A DNA stretch of 51,404 nt from Prosthecochloris sp. Lineage in GTDB: Bacteria; Bacteroidota; Chlorobiia; Chlorobiales; Chlorobiaceae. The position numbers and the translations under genes were made by a program. Positions within the stretch are counted from its first letter, which is position 1; the number at the start of each line of letters is the position of its first letter. The stretch spans positions 1 to 51,404 of the forward strand of contig RAZP01000074.1 of assembly GCA_004028745.1 (NCBI GenBank), in the 5' to 3' direction. This document shows, in pieces, positions 1-6,832 of the stretch. Under the pieces are notes generated by a model, which was not told where the DNA came from, made no database searches, and saw nothing but the letters and a program-made list of their open reading frames with translations.

Positions 1-116
1 GGACACAGGGCATGGTGACTTGGGTGATTTGGAGGACGGGGCAAATAAAATGATAATTTATCTCCTATATTCAAAAACAAGTAACAAAAATAATAATTGA
101 TATTCCGTGCGACAAA

Positions 117-863
117 ATGATGTTTTTACTGCAAGAAAACCTTTTACTTCCATTTCTAGCAACTCTTGGGGCTTCCGTTGCTATAATCACCATAAATGCT
201 TTATCCAGACATGTAAAAGAACAGAAACAAAGAATTTATGCTGCTCACTATATGTTGGATACAGCATATACAATCCTGTTATCAACCTTGATAGTTAAAA
301 AGCACACGATTATTCCCCATATTGAAGCAACTAAAAAAATAATAAGTGGAGATGACGAACTGCTAGAAAAGACTCTTTTGGCAGATGAATTTGATATTTT
401 GAAAACGAAAAGCAAGCCTTTTTCACATCTGCCCAATGACTTTAAGGTTCTTGTGGGATATGACGACATCAAGTTGGTTCAGGTGTTCGATACACTCTTA
501 TATCTTAACGAATCAGAGGAGAATAGATTTCATTTGAATGAGTTTGTAAAAATCAACCTAAAAAGCATGAATGGTTTTTTGTCGTTAGATTCATATAGGC
601 GGAAAGATATCTTAAATACTTATTGGGATATTCTTGACAGTCTAAATCATGAGGCCAATCATATATTGTGTTTTGTTCGCGATGCTTTTTTACCAATATT
701 AAAATTATATATAAATCGTAAGCGATTTTTATTATTTAGAACATCCAAAGTAAAAAAAACAATTAATGCGATTGAAAAGCTGATTTTTACCAACAAAGAA
801 TCTTTTCCCGAACCTGATTATATGAAGAAAGTAAAGCACGGCGGAATACAGCGTGCTTTATAA
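117..863 (+). CDS. Hypothetical membrane-anchored protein, 248 aa
   Basis: I do not recognise a family. The first 28 residues are hydrophobic (LLLPFLATLGASVAIITI), giving one N-terminal membrane segment, and the rest is a charged, probably helical cytoplasmic domain with no motif I can name. A second ATG follows directly at 120, and neither start has a clear ribosome binding site. The gene is clearly richer in A and T than the core genes to the right. It lies in the block of accessory genes next to ssrA, which suggests recent transfer. It is followed 200 bp later by the convergent TIR gene, so the two are not an operon. Its reality as a gene is likely from its length and open frame; its function is unknown. 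Confidence 0.6.
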   Translation: MMFLLQENLLLPFLATLGASVAIITINALSRHVKEQKQRIYAAHYMLDTAYTILLSTLIVKKHTIIPHIEATKKIISGDDELLEKTLLADEFDILKTKSKPFSHLPNDFKVLVGYDDIKLVQVFDTLLYLNESEENRFHLNEFVKINLKSMNGFLSLDSYRRKDILNTYWDILDSLNHEANHILCFVRDAFLPILKLYINRKRFLLFRTSKVKKTINAIEKLIFTNKESFPEPDYMKKVKHGGIQRAL

Positions 864-1060
864 GCCTAAGAAAAGAGATTAGGAAACGTTGATCAAACAG
901 CAACCAGCAACAACGACATTTTTGCTCTCAAATTCCCCTCAAACAGCCAGAAACCCAAAACCCCCGCCGCTCAACCGGGCATATTCCAAGCCCCCTTCCA
1001 ACCTTCCGTAAATACAGAAGTCCGAACTGGTCCAGGCGCAATAGATCGCCAGTATAAAGC

Positions 1061-2233
1061 TTAACCAGACTCCGCCTTCAAATCCCGCAGCAGGCGTTCG
1101 AATGCCATCGAATACGTATCGTGATCCTTCTTCCAAAGAGAGAAATCCGGTATGAAGTACTCCCTGATTTCACGTGCCAAATCCCTGCCTGTATCAGAGT
1201 CAAAAAACTCCCAGTCTGTGATCTTGTCATAAGGCACTATGCTCACCGGAAAAAGCATCTGAGAACCTTGGCGATCTTCCTTCTTTTTAGCCCTGATGAT
1301 CTCACTACCAACCCAGTTGCTACTCATACTGTTGTGTGAGAGGATCAGCAACAACTTATCATAAACCCTTATCGCATCGTCGATTTGATGGTGAATTTTT
1401 TTGCCTGCTTGAATGTCGTGCGGTGCAAACCAACACCTAACACCGGCAGCCTGCAAATCGTTATGCACTCGCTTCGCAAACTCCTCGTCTTTGTTACTGT
1501 AACTTATAAAGCAGGAATAGTATTGTATCGGTGAACCTGTCAGCGACTTTGCGTACTCGATCATCTGATCTGGAACACCACAACCTCGAAGGAATACCTC
1601 CGAGATGTTTCCTTTGGATTTATATAGTGTGTCGATACCAATAGTTGATGGTCCAGAATGATGAATGGTATCAAGATTTTTGGTTTCACATAGATCAACA
1701 TTTGCAAAAACTGTTAGTCTACATACAGCATTTCTAAAATCAGCTCCAATGAGATTGGTCTCACGGAGTTTGCTTTCACTAAGATTGGTCACACTGAGAT
1801 TTGCTTCACTTAGATTGGCTTCACTTAGATCAGCTTTATGAAGATCGGCACCCATGAGATCTGCTCTGTGGAGATAGGCTTTACGGATATCTGTATCACG
1901 GAGTTTGCTTTCACTAAAATCAGCCACACTGAGATTTGCTTCACTTAGATTGGCTTCACTTAGATCAGCTTTATGAAGATCGGCACCCATGAGATCTGCT
2001 TTGCGGAGATCAGCTTCACGGAGATCGGTTCTATTAAGATCGGTCACACTGAGATCGGTTCTATAGAGATAGGCTTCACTCAGACTGGCTTCACTTAAAT
2101 TAAGTTCGCTTAGATCAGCTCCTATGAGATAGGCACCTCTTAGATCAGGCAAAACCCCAGGCTCCTCCTCCCGCCACCGATTCCAGACCTCCACCCCTTT
2201 CTTGAGGATCTTCAAATGCTCAGGATTCGCCAT
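1061..2233 (-). CDS. Pentapeptide-repeat protein with C-terminal TIR domain
   Basis: The N-terminus (NPEHLKILKKGVEVWNRW) is a short helical leader. Roughly residues 40-190 are pentapeptide repeats of the A(D/N)Lxx type (ADLSEANLSEANLS and variants), expected to fold as a right-handed beta-helix. From about residue 236 a TIR domain follows: FISYSNKDEEFAKRVHNDL as box 1, then CWFAPHDIQAG, and SNWVGSEI, whose Glu matches the catalytic position of NAD-cleaving TIR domains. This is inferred from the motif only. Proteins of this layout occur in cyanobacteria and other bacteria, and TIR domains often act in phage defence. An in-frame TTG at 2278 would add 15 residues; I chose the ATG at 2233 because the conserved leader begins there. 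The repeat region carries an internal duplication (see the repeat entry). It lies in accessory DNA near ssrA. Confidence 0.85.
   Translation of the reverse strand: MANPEHLKILKKGVEVWNRWREEEPGVLPDLRGAYLIGADLSELNLSEASLSEAYLYRTDLSVTDLNRTDLREADLRKADLMGADLHKADLSEANLSEANLSVADFSESKLRDTDIRKAYLHRADLMGADLHKADLSEANLSEANLSVTNLSESKLRETNLIGADFRNAVCRLTVFANVDLCETKNLDTIHHSGPSTIGIDTLYKSKGNISEVFLRGCGVPDQMIEYAKSLTGSPIQYYSCFISYSNKDEEFAKRVHNDLQAAGVRCWFAPHDIQAGKKIHHQIDDAIRVYDKLLLILSHNSMSSNWVGSEIIRAKKKEDRQGSQMLFPVSIVPYDKITDWEFFDSDTGRDLAREIREYFIPDFSLWKKDHDTYSMAFERLLRDLKAESG
1741..2010 (-). repeat. 135-bp internal tandem duplication in the pentapeptide region
   Basis: Two nearly identical blocks lie 135 bp apart: for example, the GAGAT that follows CACACT is at 1796 in one and at 1931 in the other. 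The spacing is 45 codons, or exactly nine pentapeptides. Both copies encode GADLHKADLSEANLSEANL followed by SESKLR. The high DNA identity, not just protein similarity, points to a recent in-frame duplication or slippage that lengthened the beta-helix by whole coils. Confidence 0.8.
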
Positions 2234-2499
2234 AGCCAGATTACCGCTTTGAGTTTGGAAAGGATGCGCACTGCTCAAGGCATAGCATTATGGAAAAGAT
2301 ACGTAAATTGTACATATTAGGGCTTATGATTAGTATGATAGAGGTGTTGATACGGAGTGGTACAAATGATATCTTTTTATTTGAATAGACAGAATGATGT
2401 TCCCAAAATTATAACATCTGGTTCGGTTGTCGAGGCCAACCGTTCATTAGATGTCTGTGTCGTAATTATATAAGCTTTAATTCTACAGAAGAGGAATAT

Positions 2500-3195
2500 A
2501 TGATCATATGCCATAAGTACAGGTTCATATTTATAAAAACAATGAAGACTGCAGGAACAAGTATTGAAGTTTTTCTTTCACAGTTCTGTGATTCCAATGA
2601 TATTGTGACGCCAATAGAGCCACATGTCGAACCCCATTTGGCCAGGAACTTCAAAGGTGTTTGGAATCCACTGCCTGTCTTTGCATTTAAAAGTGGTTTT
2701 GGCTTTTGGGAAAAGTTTTTTGCTATAAAGAGCTTTATAAATGGGCAAAAGTTTTATAACCATATGCCAGCCATGTATGTAAGGGACAGAATCCCCAAGA
2801 CTATATGGGACTCATATTATAAGTTTTGTGTTGATAGAAATCCTTGGGACAAAACTATATCACATTTTTGGCTTTTGAAGCACGTTCTTTATAAGAATCT
2901 TACTTTCGATCAATACCTGAAATTAGGAGTTTTTTGTTTGAATTATCCACTTTATACTGATCGGTCGGGTAATGTGCTTGTTGATAAGGTGGTGAAATAT
3001 GACTCGCTCAATAATCAATTGGGGGAAATATTTGCAATGCTTGGCATTCCATTTGACGGAGATCTGGGAATAAATGCAAAATCAGGTATAAGAAAAGGTG
3101 CCGGGAATTACAGGGAGGATTATACTGAAAATCAGCGTAGGTTAATCGAAAAGATTTTCAGTGAGGAGATAAAGCTGAACGGCTATTCCTGGTGA
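2500..3195 (+). CDS. Sulfotransferase family protein (Sulfotransfer_2-like)
   Basis: The N-terminus FIFIKTMKTAGTSIE matches the 5'-phosphosulfate-binding loop of PAPS-dependent sulfotransferases (KTAGTS, residues 16-21). CVDRNPWDKTISHF at about residues 109-122 matches the 3'-phosphate-binding RNPxxxxxS motif. At 231 aa it has the usual size for the small bacterial members related to carbohydrate and chondroitin sulfotransferases. These transfer sulfate from PAPS to sugars or other acceptors; the acceptor cannot be read from the sequence. A purine-rich AGAGGA lies about 6 bases before the ATG. It is AT-rich, with no pathway partner nearby, and sits in the accessory block left of ssrA, so it was probably acquired with the island. 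Confidence 0.8.
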   Translation: MIICHKYRFIFIKTMKTAGTSIEVFLSQFCDSNDIVTPIEPHVEPHLARNFKGVWNPLPVFAFKSGFGFWEKFFAIKSFINGQKFYNHMPAMYVRDRIPKTIWDSYYKFCVDRNPWDKTISHFWLLKHVLYKNLTFDQYLKLGVFCLNYPLYTDRSGNVLVDKVVKYDSLNNQLGEIFAMLGIPFDGDLGINAKSGIRKGAGNYREDYTENQRRLIEKIFSEEIKLNGYSW

Positions 3196-3432
3196 TTCCT
3201 GCAAAACAATCGGTATTATTGATGATGCAGTATTGTCTGTATTTTTCTGAGACGTTTCCTTTCTATTCTTACTACCATATGAAAACGATCAAAGAGTATA
3301 ACTTTTTCTGACTTCGGAAGATTCGACTTTCACCAGACATGTTTGATGTTCGTGTGAAGGAAATTCTTTTAGATGCTAGCATTATTTCCTTTCTGGCATC
3401 TTTTGGTGAATCACTGTTATTGGGATTCAATT

Positions 3433-3885
3433 TTATTTGGACATGCCCCCGATCAACCAACCACTTCCTTTTGGCAAAACTCTGTTTGCTGAACCAGAAA
3501 TTCTTTCGGAACTGTGCGGACGGATAGAATTGTAATCCTCCCACCACTCTCCGATAACCTCCCGCGCATACTTCAGGCTCAGAAACCAGTTCACATTCAG
3601 GCACTCATCTCGTAGCCTGCCGTTGAAACTTTCGATGTAGCGATTATCAACCGGTTTACCCGGACGATTGAATACCAGTTTCAGTCCATGGCGATGAGCC
3701 CAGACATCAAGCGCTTTACCGATAAATTTGGGATCATTGTCTACCGTAATCATTTCCGGCAAGCCTTTCAGCCATGCGATTCGCTCTAGAACACGGCATA
3801 CTCGTTGACCGTTGATTGACGTATCGACTTCATAACCGAGATAATCCCTGCTGTAGCTATCCAGTACGTTGATTACCCGAAATTG
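3433..3885 (-). pseudogene. IS3-family transposase (OrfB) fragment, rve integrase core
   Basis: In one minus-strand frame the whole DDE core can be read: VINVLDSYSRDYLGYEVDTS (first Asp), ITVDNDPKFI (second Asp) and NRYIESFNGRLRDECLN (Glu), then EWWEDYNSIRPHSS, the usual end of IS3 OrfB. The N-terminal part and all of OrfA are missing. The fragment begins abruptly at about 3885, where it abuts an integrase stub. After RPHSS the normal C-terminus is replaced by unrelated sequence. No terminal repeats are visible. This is a dead remnant that records past transposition in the island. Confidence 0.85.
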
Positions 3886-3932
3886 TAAGTTTTGATCTTA
3901 GCTTCGGTAAGCGGGAGCACCTGACGTGCCAT
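3873..3932 (-). pseudogene. N-terminal stub of a P4-type tyrosine integrase
   Basis: An ATG at 3932, preceded by GGAGA, opens a short frame reading MARQVLPLTEAKIKTYN. This is very like the start of the DUF4102 (arm-binding) domain of P4-like phage integrases, which typically begin MARxxxxLTDxKIKxAK. After 17 codons it runs into the IS3 fragment and stops at 3873. The stub begins about 200 bp from the 3' end of ssrA and reads away from it, the usual place and direction of an integrase whose element uses tmRNA as its attachment site. The identity rests on only 17 residues plus this position. Confidence 0.55.
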
Positions 3933-3936
3933 GGGT

Positions 3937-4019
3937 GTATCTCCAGCGATATTTTAGGTATGTTTCAAAGACAGATCCTTAGGGTTTCCACAGGAGATAC
4001 CATTATATATACCTAAAAT
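3937..4019. repeat. Interleaved inverted repeats between integrase stub and ssrA
   Basis: GTATCTCC (3937) recurs inverted as GGAGATAC (about 3992), and ATTTTAGGTAT (about 3951) recurs inverted as ATACCTAAAAT (about 4009). The two pairs interleave rather than nest, so they cannot form one simple hairpin. The location between an integrase start and its presumed attachment site would fit integrase or excisionase binding sites. That role is inference. Confidence 0.4.
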
Positions 4020-4061
4020 GAGTAGATTTCAAAAAACATCTCTGGTCTACACGAGATAATA

Positions 4062-4094
4062 GAAAAGCAGAAACCCCTGATTTTACAGGGGTTT
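4062..4094 (-). terminator. Rho-independent terminator of ssrA
   Basis: AAACCCCTG (4071-4079) and CAGGGGTTT (4086-4094) form a perfect 9-bp stem with a 6-base loop. On the minus strand the stem is followed by CTGCTTTTC, a short U tract. It lies about 37 bp beyond the mature tmRNA 3' end, in the right orientation to end its transcription. Confidence 0.8.
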
Positions 4095-4130
4095 GCAGAC
4101 ATTTAAGGATTGTTTAGGAAATCCTGGGAG

Positions 4131-4530
4131 TGGAGATGGCGGGAATCGAACCCGCGTCCAGAACATTGCTTGAAACAGCTACCACACTCATCTTCGATGT
4201 TTTTTATTCGTATTCCAAGACTCCACCGACAAAGTTTGAAATACTATCCCGGAAGGGTATTCATCAGCTTTCCCGGAAAAAAAACCAATGAAGCTTACTT
4301 GCGCGAGCTATGGCTCAAGCGCGGGTTATGCCATTCGATGAATTCAGAGTAAGCACCTCCATCATCGAACGATGGCTGATTGAATTAACTTTTGCTAATC
4401 AGGCAGCCATTGCATACGAATGATCGTCTGCATCTAATGATTGCATAGACTTCTTTAACGAGTCCATCCATGCTGAAACTCGGAGTGCAACCGGATCGCA
4501 CACTTGTCCTGTCAAAAGCCTGTCATCCCC
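4131..4530 (-). ncRNA. ssrA: Transfer-messenger RNA (tmRNA)
   Basis: The 5' end GGGGATGACAGG (4530 downward) and the 3' end CATCTCCA (to 4131) pair as a 7-bp acceptor stem (one G-U). The T arm GGACGCGGGTTCGATTCCCG precedes the 3' end. The tag frame opens with GCA at 4431 and reads ADDHSYAMAA, ending at a TGA at 4399-4401. This rescues stalled ribosomes and marks the incomplete protein for proteolysis. The tag differs by one residue (His for Tyr) from the ADDYSYAMAA tag I recall for Chlorobium tepidum. The terminal CCA is not encoded: the DNA continues CTC, so CCA must be added after transcription. The gene is one-piece, not permuted. Ends are deduced from pairing and could differ by a base or two. 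Confidence 0.95.
4399..4431 (-). other. ssrA: tmRNA proteolysis-tag reading frame (ADDHSYAMAA)
   Basis: Ten codons from GCA to GCC, then TGA. The C-terminal hydrophobic AMAA is the expected degron recognised by ClpXP-type proteases, by analogy with the family tag ending in small hydrophobic residues. Confidence 0.9.
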
Positions 4531-4618
4531 AAAATCAAAGAACAATGCTTGAAAAGCATGGGGTATATATATAATTTTACAACCATAGCAACAACCCGAA
4601 TATTCTGAACAACGTTCC

Positions 4619-4714
4619 ATGTTTAAAAAAAAGCTGAAAGCAACCAGGGTGGTCATCTGGGGATTACTCTCTTATGTGGTGATAGTTATCCTTCTTACCT
4701 TCTTTGGAGGATAA
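4619..4714 (+). CDS. Possible small membrane peptide, 31 aa
   Basis: An ATG at 4619 opens MFKKKLKATRVVIWGLLSYV followed by a hydrophobic run ending LTFFGG and TAA. The pattern is a lysine-rich start followed by one strong transmembrane helix, as in real small membrane proteins. It lies between the divergent ssrA 5' end and the algH 3' end, where no other gene is present. There is no good ribosome binding site before the ATG, so translation is uncertain. Confidence 0.35.
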   Translation: MFKKKLKATRVVIWGLLSYVVIVILLTFFGG

Positions 4715-4720
4715 CCACAG

Positions 4721-5284
4721 TTAATTCATGCCGGGAAGTTCCGGGGAATTAGCGGCAAAATAGTACTCGCCTCCTTTGGAACGTACAGTCCTGGCCCACA
4801 TCCGCTCATACTCACCACTGAAAATAATCTCTTTGGAAGCCTCCGTCGTGTACCATGAACCTTCTTCGAACTCAGCCTCAAGCTGACCTGACGCCCAACC
4901 CGCGTAACCCAGGTAAAAGCGTACTTCGGAAGGGGAAACTACACCCGACGTTATAAGGTAACTGAGCTGTTCCTGTTCTCCCCCCCAGAACACTCCAGGT
5001 AAAACTTCGTGGGCACCATCAACAACATCTCCTCTGCTGTGAAGATAATGTATCGTATCAACTTGCACCGGTCCACCCATATGCAGGGGAATGTCAATGT
5101 CATCAAATCCTGCAATGGCCTCGCTTACCTTTATCTCCATGGGACGATTCAAAATAAATCCCAGCGAGCCTTCCTCATTATGCTCACACATCAGCAAAAC
5201 AGTCCTCTTGAAATTCGACTCAAGCATGACCGCCGAAGCCATGAGAAGCCCCCCTGCTGTGAGTTGCTCAAATTCGTTTACCAT
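4721..5284 (-). CDS. YqgE/AlgH family protein (UPF0301, DUF179)
   Basis: The full-length 187-aa product shows the family start (GGLLMASAVML), the TVLLMCEHNEEGSLGFILNR motif, the GGPV turn (HMGGPVQVD) and the FYLGYAGWASGQLEAEF block near the C-terminus. Members are small soluble cytoplasmic proteins. Their biochemical role is unsettled, and the AlgH name comes from an alginate-regulation phenotype in Pseudomonas that need not apply here. The start ATG is 3 bp after the bcp stop, so the two are surely co-transcribed, possibly in an oxidative-stress or housekeeping operon. Nothing is missing or odd. Confidence 0.93.
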   Translation of the reverse strand: MVNEFEQLTAGGLLMASAVMLESNFKRTVLLMCEHNEEGSLGFILNRPMEIKVSEAIAGFDDIDIPLHMGGPVQVDTIHYLHSRGDVVDGAHEVLPGVFWGGEQEQLSYLITSGVVSPSEVRFYLGYAGWASGQLEAEFEEGSWYTTEASKEIIFSGEYERMWARTVRSKGGEYYFAANSPELPGMN

Positions 5285-5287
5285 GAT

Positions 5288-5758
5288 TTACTTGGTATTT
5301 TCCAAATATTCAAGCAGTTCCGTTGCGTGTTCCGCGGGCTTTACTTTAGGCCAGACACGTTCTATGATCCCGTTCTCGGCAATAAGATAGGTTACCCTGT
5401 TCGTTCCCATATACTCCCGGCCCATGAATTTCTTAAGCCCCCACACACCGTAATCCTGCACGATTTTTTTCTGGTCGTCTGCGACAAGCCTGAACGGGAG
5501 TTCATACTTGTCAGCAAACTTTTTATGACGCTTTTCACTGTCTATACTGACACCAAGAACTTCAACATTTATATTTTTAAACTTAGGGAAATTATCCCGA
5601 AATGCACAAGCCTCTTTGGTACACCCTGGGGTATCGTCTTTGGGATAGAAATACAGGATAACTTTACTGCCGATATAATCCTGAAGCTTAACGGCGTTTC
5701 CGTCCTGATCAGTTGCCTCGAAAAGCGGCGCCTTCATCCCCGGTTCAAGCAGTGCCAT
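5288..5758 (-). CDS. bcp: Thioredoxin-dependent peroxiredoxin, Bcp/PrxQ type
   Basis: This 156-aa AhpC/TSA-fold protein reduces hydrogen peroxide and organic hydroperoxides with thioredoxin as electron donor. The peroxidatic motif DDTPGCTKEACAFRD puts the peroxidatic Cys at 46 and the resolving Cys at 51, the C-X4-C spacing of two-cysteine PrxQ enzymes. Other family marks are YFYPKD before the motif and GVWGLKKFMGREYMGTNRVT towards the end. It leads a two-gene operon with algH, separated by 3 bp. In an anaerobic phototroph it would serve oxygen and peroxide detoxification. The length is normal and the start is well placed. Confidence 0.95.
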   Translation of the reverse strand: MALLEPGMKAPLFEATDQDGNAVKLQDYIGSKVILYFYPKDDTPGCTKEACAFRDNFPKFKNINVEVLGVSIDSEKRHKKFADKYELPFRLVADDQKKIVQDYGVWGLKKFMGREYMGTNRVTYLIAENGIIERVWPKVKPAEHATELLEYLENTK

Positions 5759-5843
5759 AAGTATAAACGTTCATGATTACCAAATTATTATCGATTGATA
5801 TGAATTAATTGTGCAAACAAAAAGTTTCTTTGCTTGAATCAAC

Positions 5844-5983
5844 GGCACCTTTATTTATTGTCATGAGCGGTTCAAGTGCAAGGCGAACGGAGCACAGAAA
5901 TCGGAGTGTACACAGAGTACACGAGGATTTCGAGCACCGTTCAACGAAGCAATTGAAGCGCGAAATAAATGAATCGAGGTGCC
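5844..5983 (+). repeat. Dispersed palindromic element, copy 1
   Basis: Starts GGCACCTTTATTTATTGTC and ends GAATCGAGGTGCC. The ends are the degenerate 16-bp inverted repeats of the family and the 108-bp interior matches copy 5 closely (GGCGAACGGAGCACAGAAA, GAGGATTTCGAGCACCG). TCAA precedes the element (5839-5842) and recurs just after it (5985-5988), each one base from the end, a possible target duplication. It lies between divergent bcp and the Nudix gene. Confidence 0.85.
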
Positions 5984-6070
5984 CTCAAAAGAACAGCGCG
6001 AAACGGACGGGCGCCAGAAGTGATTGTTTACACTGTGAATACCACATTGCAATCGACATGACTAACCACT

Positions 6071-6583
6071 ATGAAAGTATACAGTTATTGCCCGGTATGC
6101 GGCACTCCGCTGAAAACGGCGAAAATAGAATACCGAACAAGGAAAACATGTCCGTCATGTTCATGGATACATTACGAAAATCCTTTGCCTGTAGCTGTTG
6201 CCTATACTGAAAATCTCTCTGGTGAATTGCTTGTTGTCAGAAGGGCTCACCATCCAGCATATAATGAATGGGCTTTGCCTGGAGGATTTTTGGAGTCCGG
6301 AGAATCGCCACAGGAGGGATGCCTGCGAGAGTTGCAGGAAGAAACATCATTGAACGGAAAAATCGTCCACCTTATCGGAGCCTATCATCGTGAATCGAAA
6401 ATGTACGGCTCCCTGCTGGTTGTCGCCTACAAAGTCATTGTCAGAGAGGGAAATTTGCGAATCAACCACGAACTGTACGAAGCCGGTTTTTACCCGTATG
6501 AAAGTATACCGCAAATCAACATTCCTTTACACCAGAAAATCATCGAAGATGCCAGGAATCATGAATATCAACACCCTCTATGA
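6071..6583 (+). CDS. Nudix hydrolase with N-terminal zinc ribbon
   Basis: Two CxxC pairs, YCPVCG (Cys7, Cys10) and TCPSCS (Cys27, Cys30), form a zinc ribbon. The Nudix box spans residues 72-94 and begins GFLESGESPQEG, with the RELQEE catalytic core at 86-91. The consensus Gly near the end of the box is Ser (EETSL), a mild deviation. The architecture resembles NADH-pyrophosphatase-like or ADP-ribose-type Nudix enzymes, which hydrolyse nucleoside diphosphates linked to another group; the exact substrate is not readable. The ATG follows the repeat element by about 90 bp. It is a single-gene unit ending near a large palindrome that may terminate it. Confidence 0.88.
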   Translation: MKVYSYCPVCGTPLKTAKIEYRTRKTCPSCSWIHYENPLPVAVAYTENLSGELLVVRRAHHPAYNEWALPGGFLESGESPQEGCLRELQEETSLNGKIVHLIGAYHRESKMYGSLLVVAYKVIVREGNLRINHELYEAGFYPYESIPQINIPLHQKIIEDARNHEYQHPL

Positions 6584-6703
6584 CAATACCTTTCCTCCCG
6601 ATACAGCGTCCTGGATCGGATCGGCACCTTTTAATCTGGGGCTGGATTTTTCACGATGTATATAGGGCTTGCTGATACATTATTGCTGTTTTACTCCGAA
6701 GGC

Positions 6704-6785
6704 TCGATACCGATTCCGATCCCGACAACGAACCCCGAAAGAACTCTAATCGGAAATCGGGGTCGGGAGTCAGGATCGGTATCGA
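6704..6785. repeat. Large imperfect palindrome between convergent genes
   Basis: TCGATACCGATTCCGATCCC (6704 on) and its near reverse complement GGGAGTCAGGATCGGTATCGA (ending 6785) form long arms. They are separated by about 35 bp that include CCCCGA/TCGGGG pairing. A run of A follows. It sits between the 3' ends of the Nudix gene and mscS, so it could be a two-way terminator. The arms are rich in repeated CCGAT units, so it may also belong to a dispersed repeat family. Confidence 0.65.
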
Positions 6786-6832
6786 AAAAATGTTATGCGA
6801 ACGCGGCTGTCCCGGCGCCTGCCGGGAATTGC

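Noticed and set aside
2..100. Open frame running in from the left edge (33 codons ending TGA at 98-100)
   Set aside because: It could be the end of a gene, but the residues (low-complexity Gly/Asp then Lys/Asn) match nothing and only one edge is visible.
1741..2150. Regularly repeated short DNA units that look like a CRISPR or satellite array
   Set aside because: The period is 15 bp and stays in one reading frame; it encodes pentapeptides of the TIR protein and has no spacers.
3272..3604. Minus-strand frame of 110 codons beside the IS3 fragment
   Set aside because: It overlaps the transposase remnant in another frame and has no family motif; probably a shadow, although it could hold the end of another broken insertion sequence.
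5809..6210. 133-codon plus-strand frame before the Nudix gene
   Set aside because: It reads through repeat copy 1 and into the Nudix gene in another frame; the family of repeats explains its Arg-rich composition.
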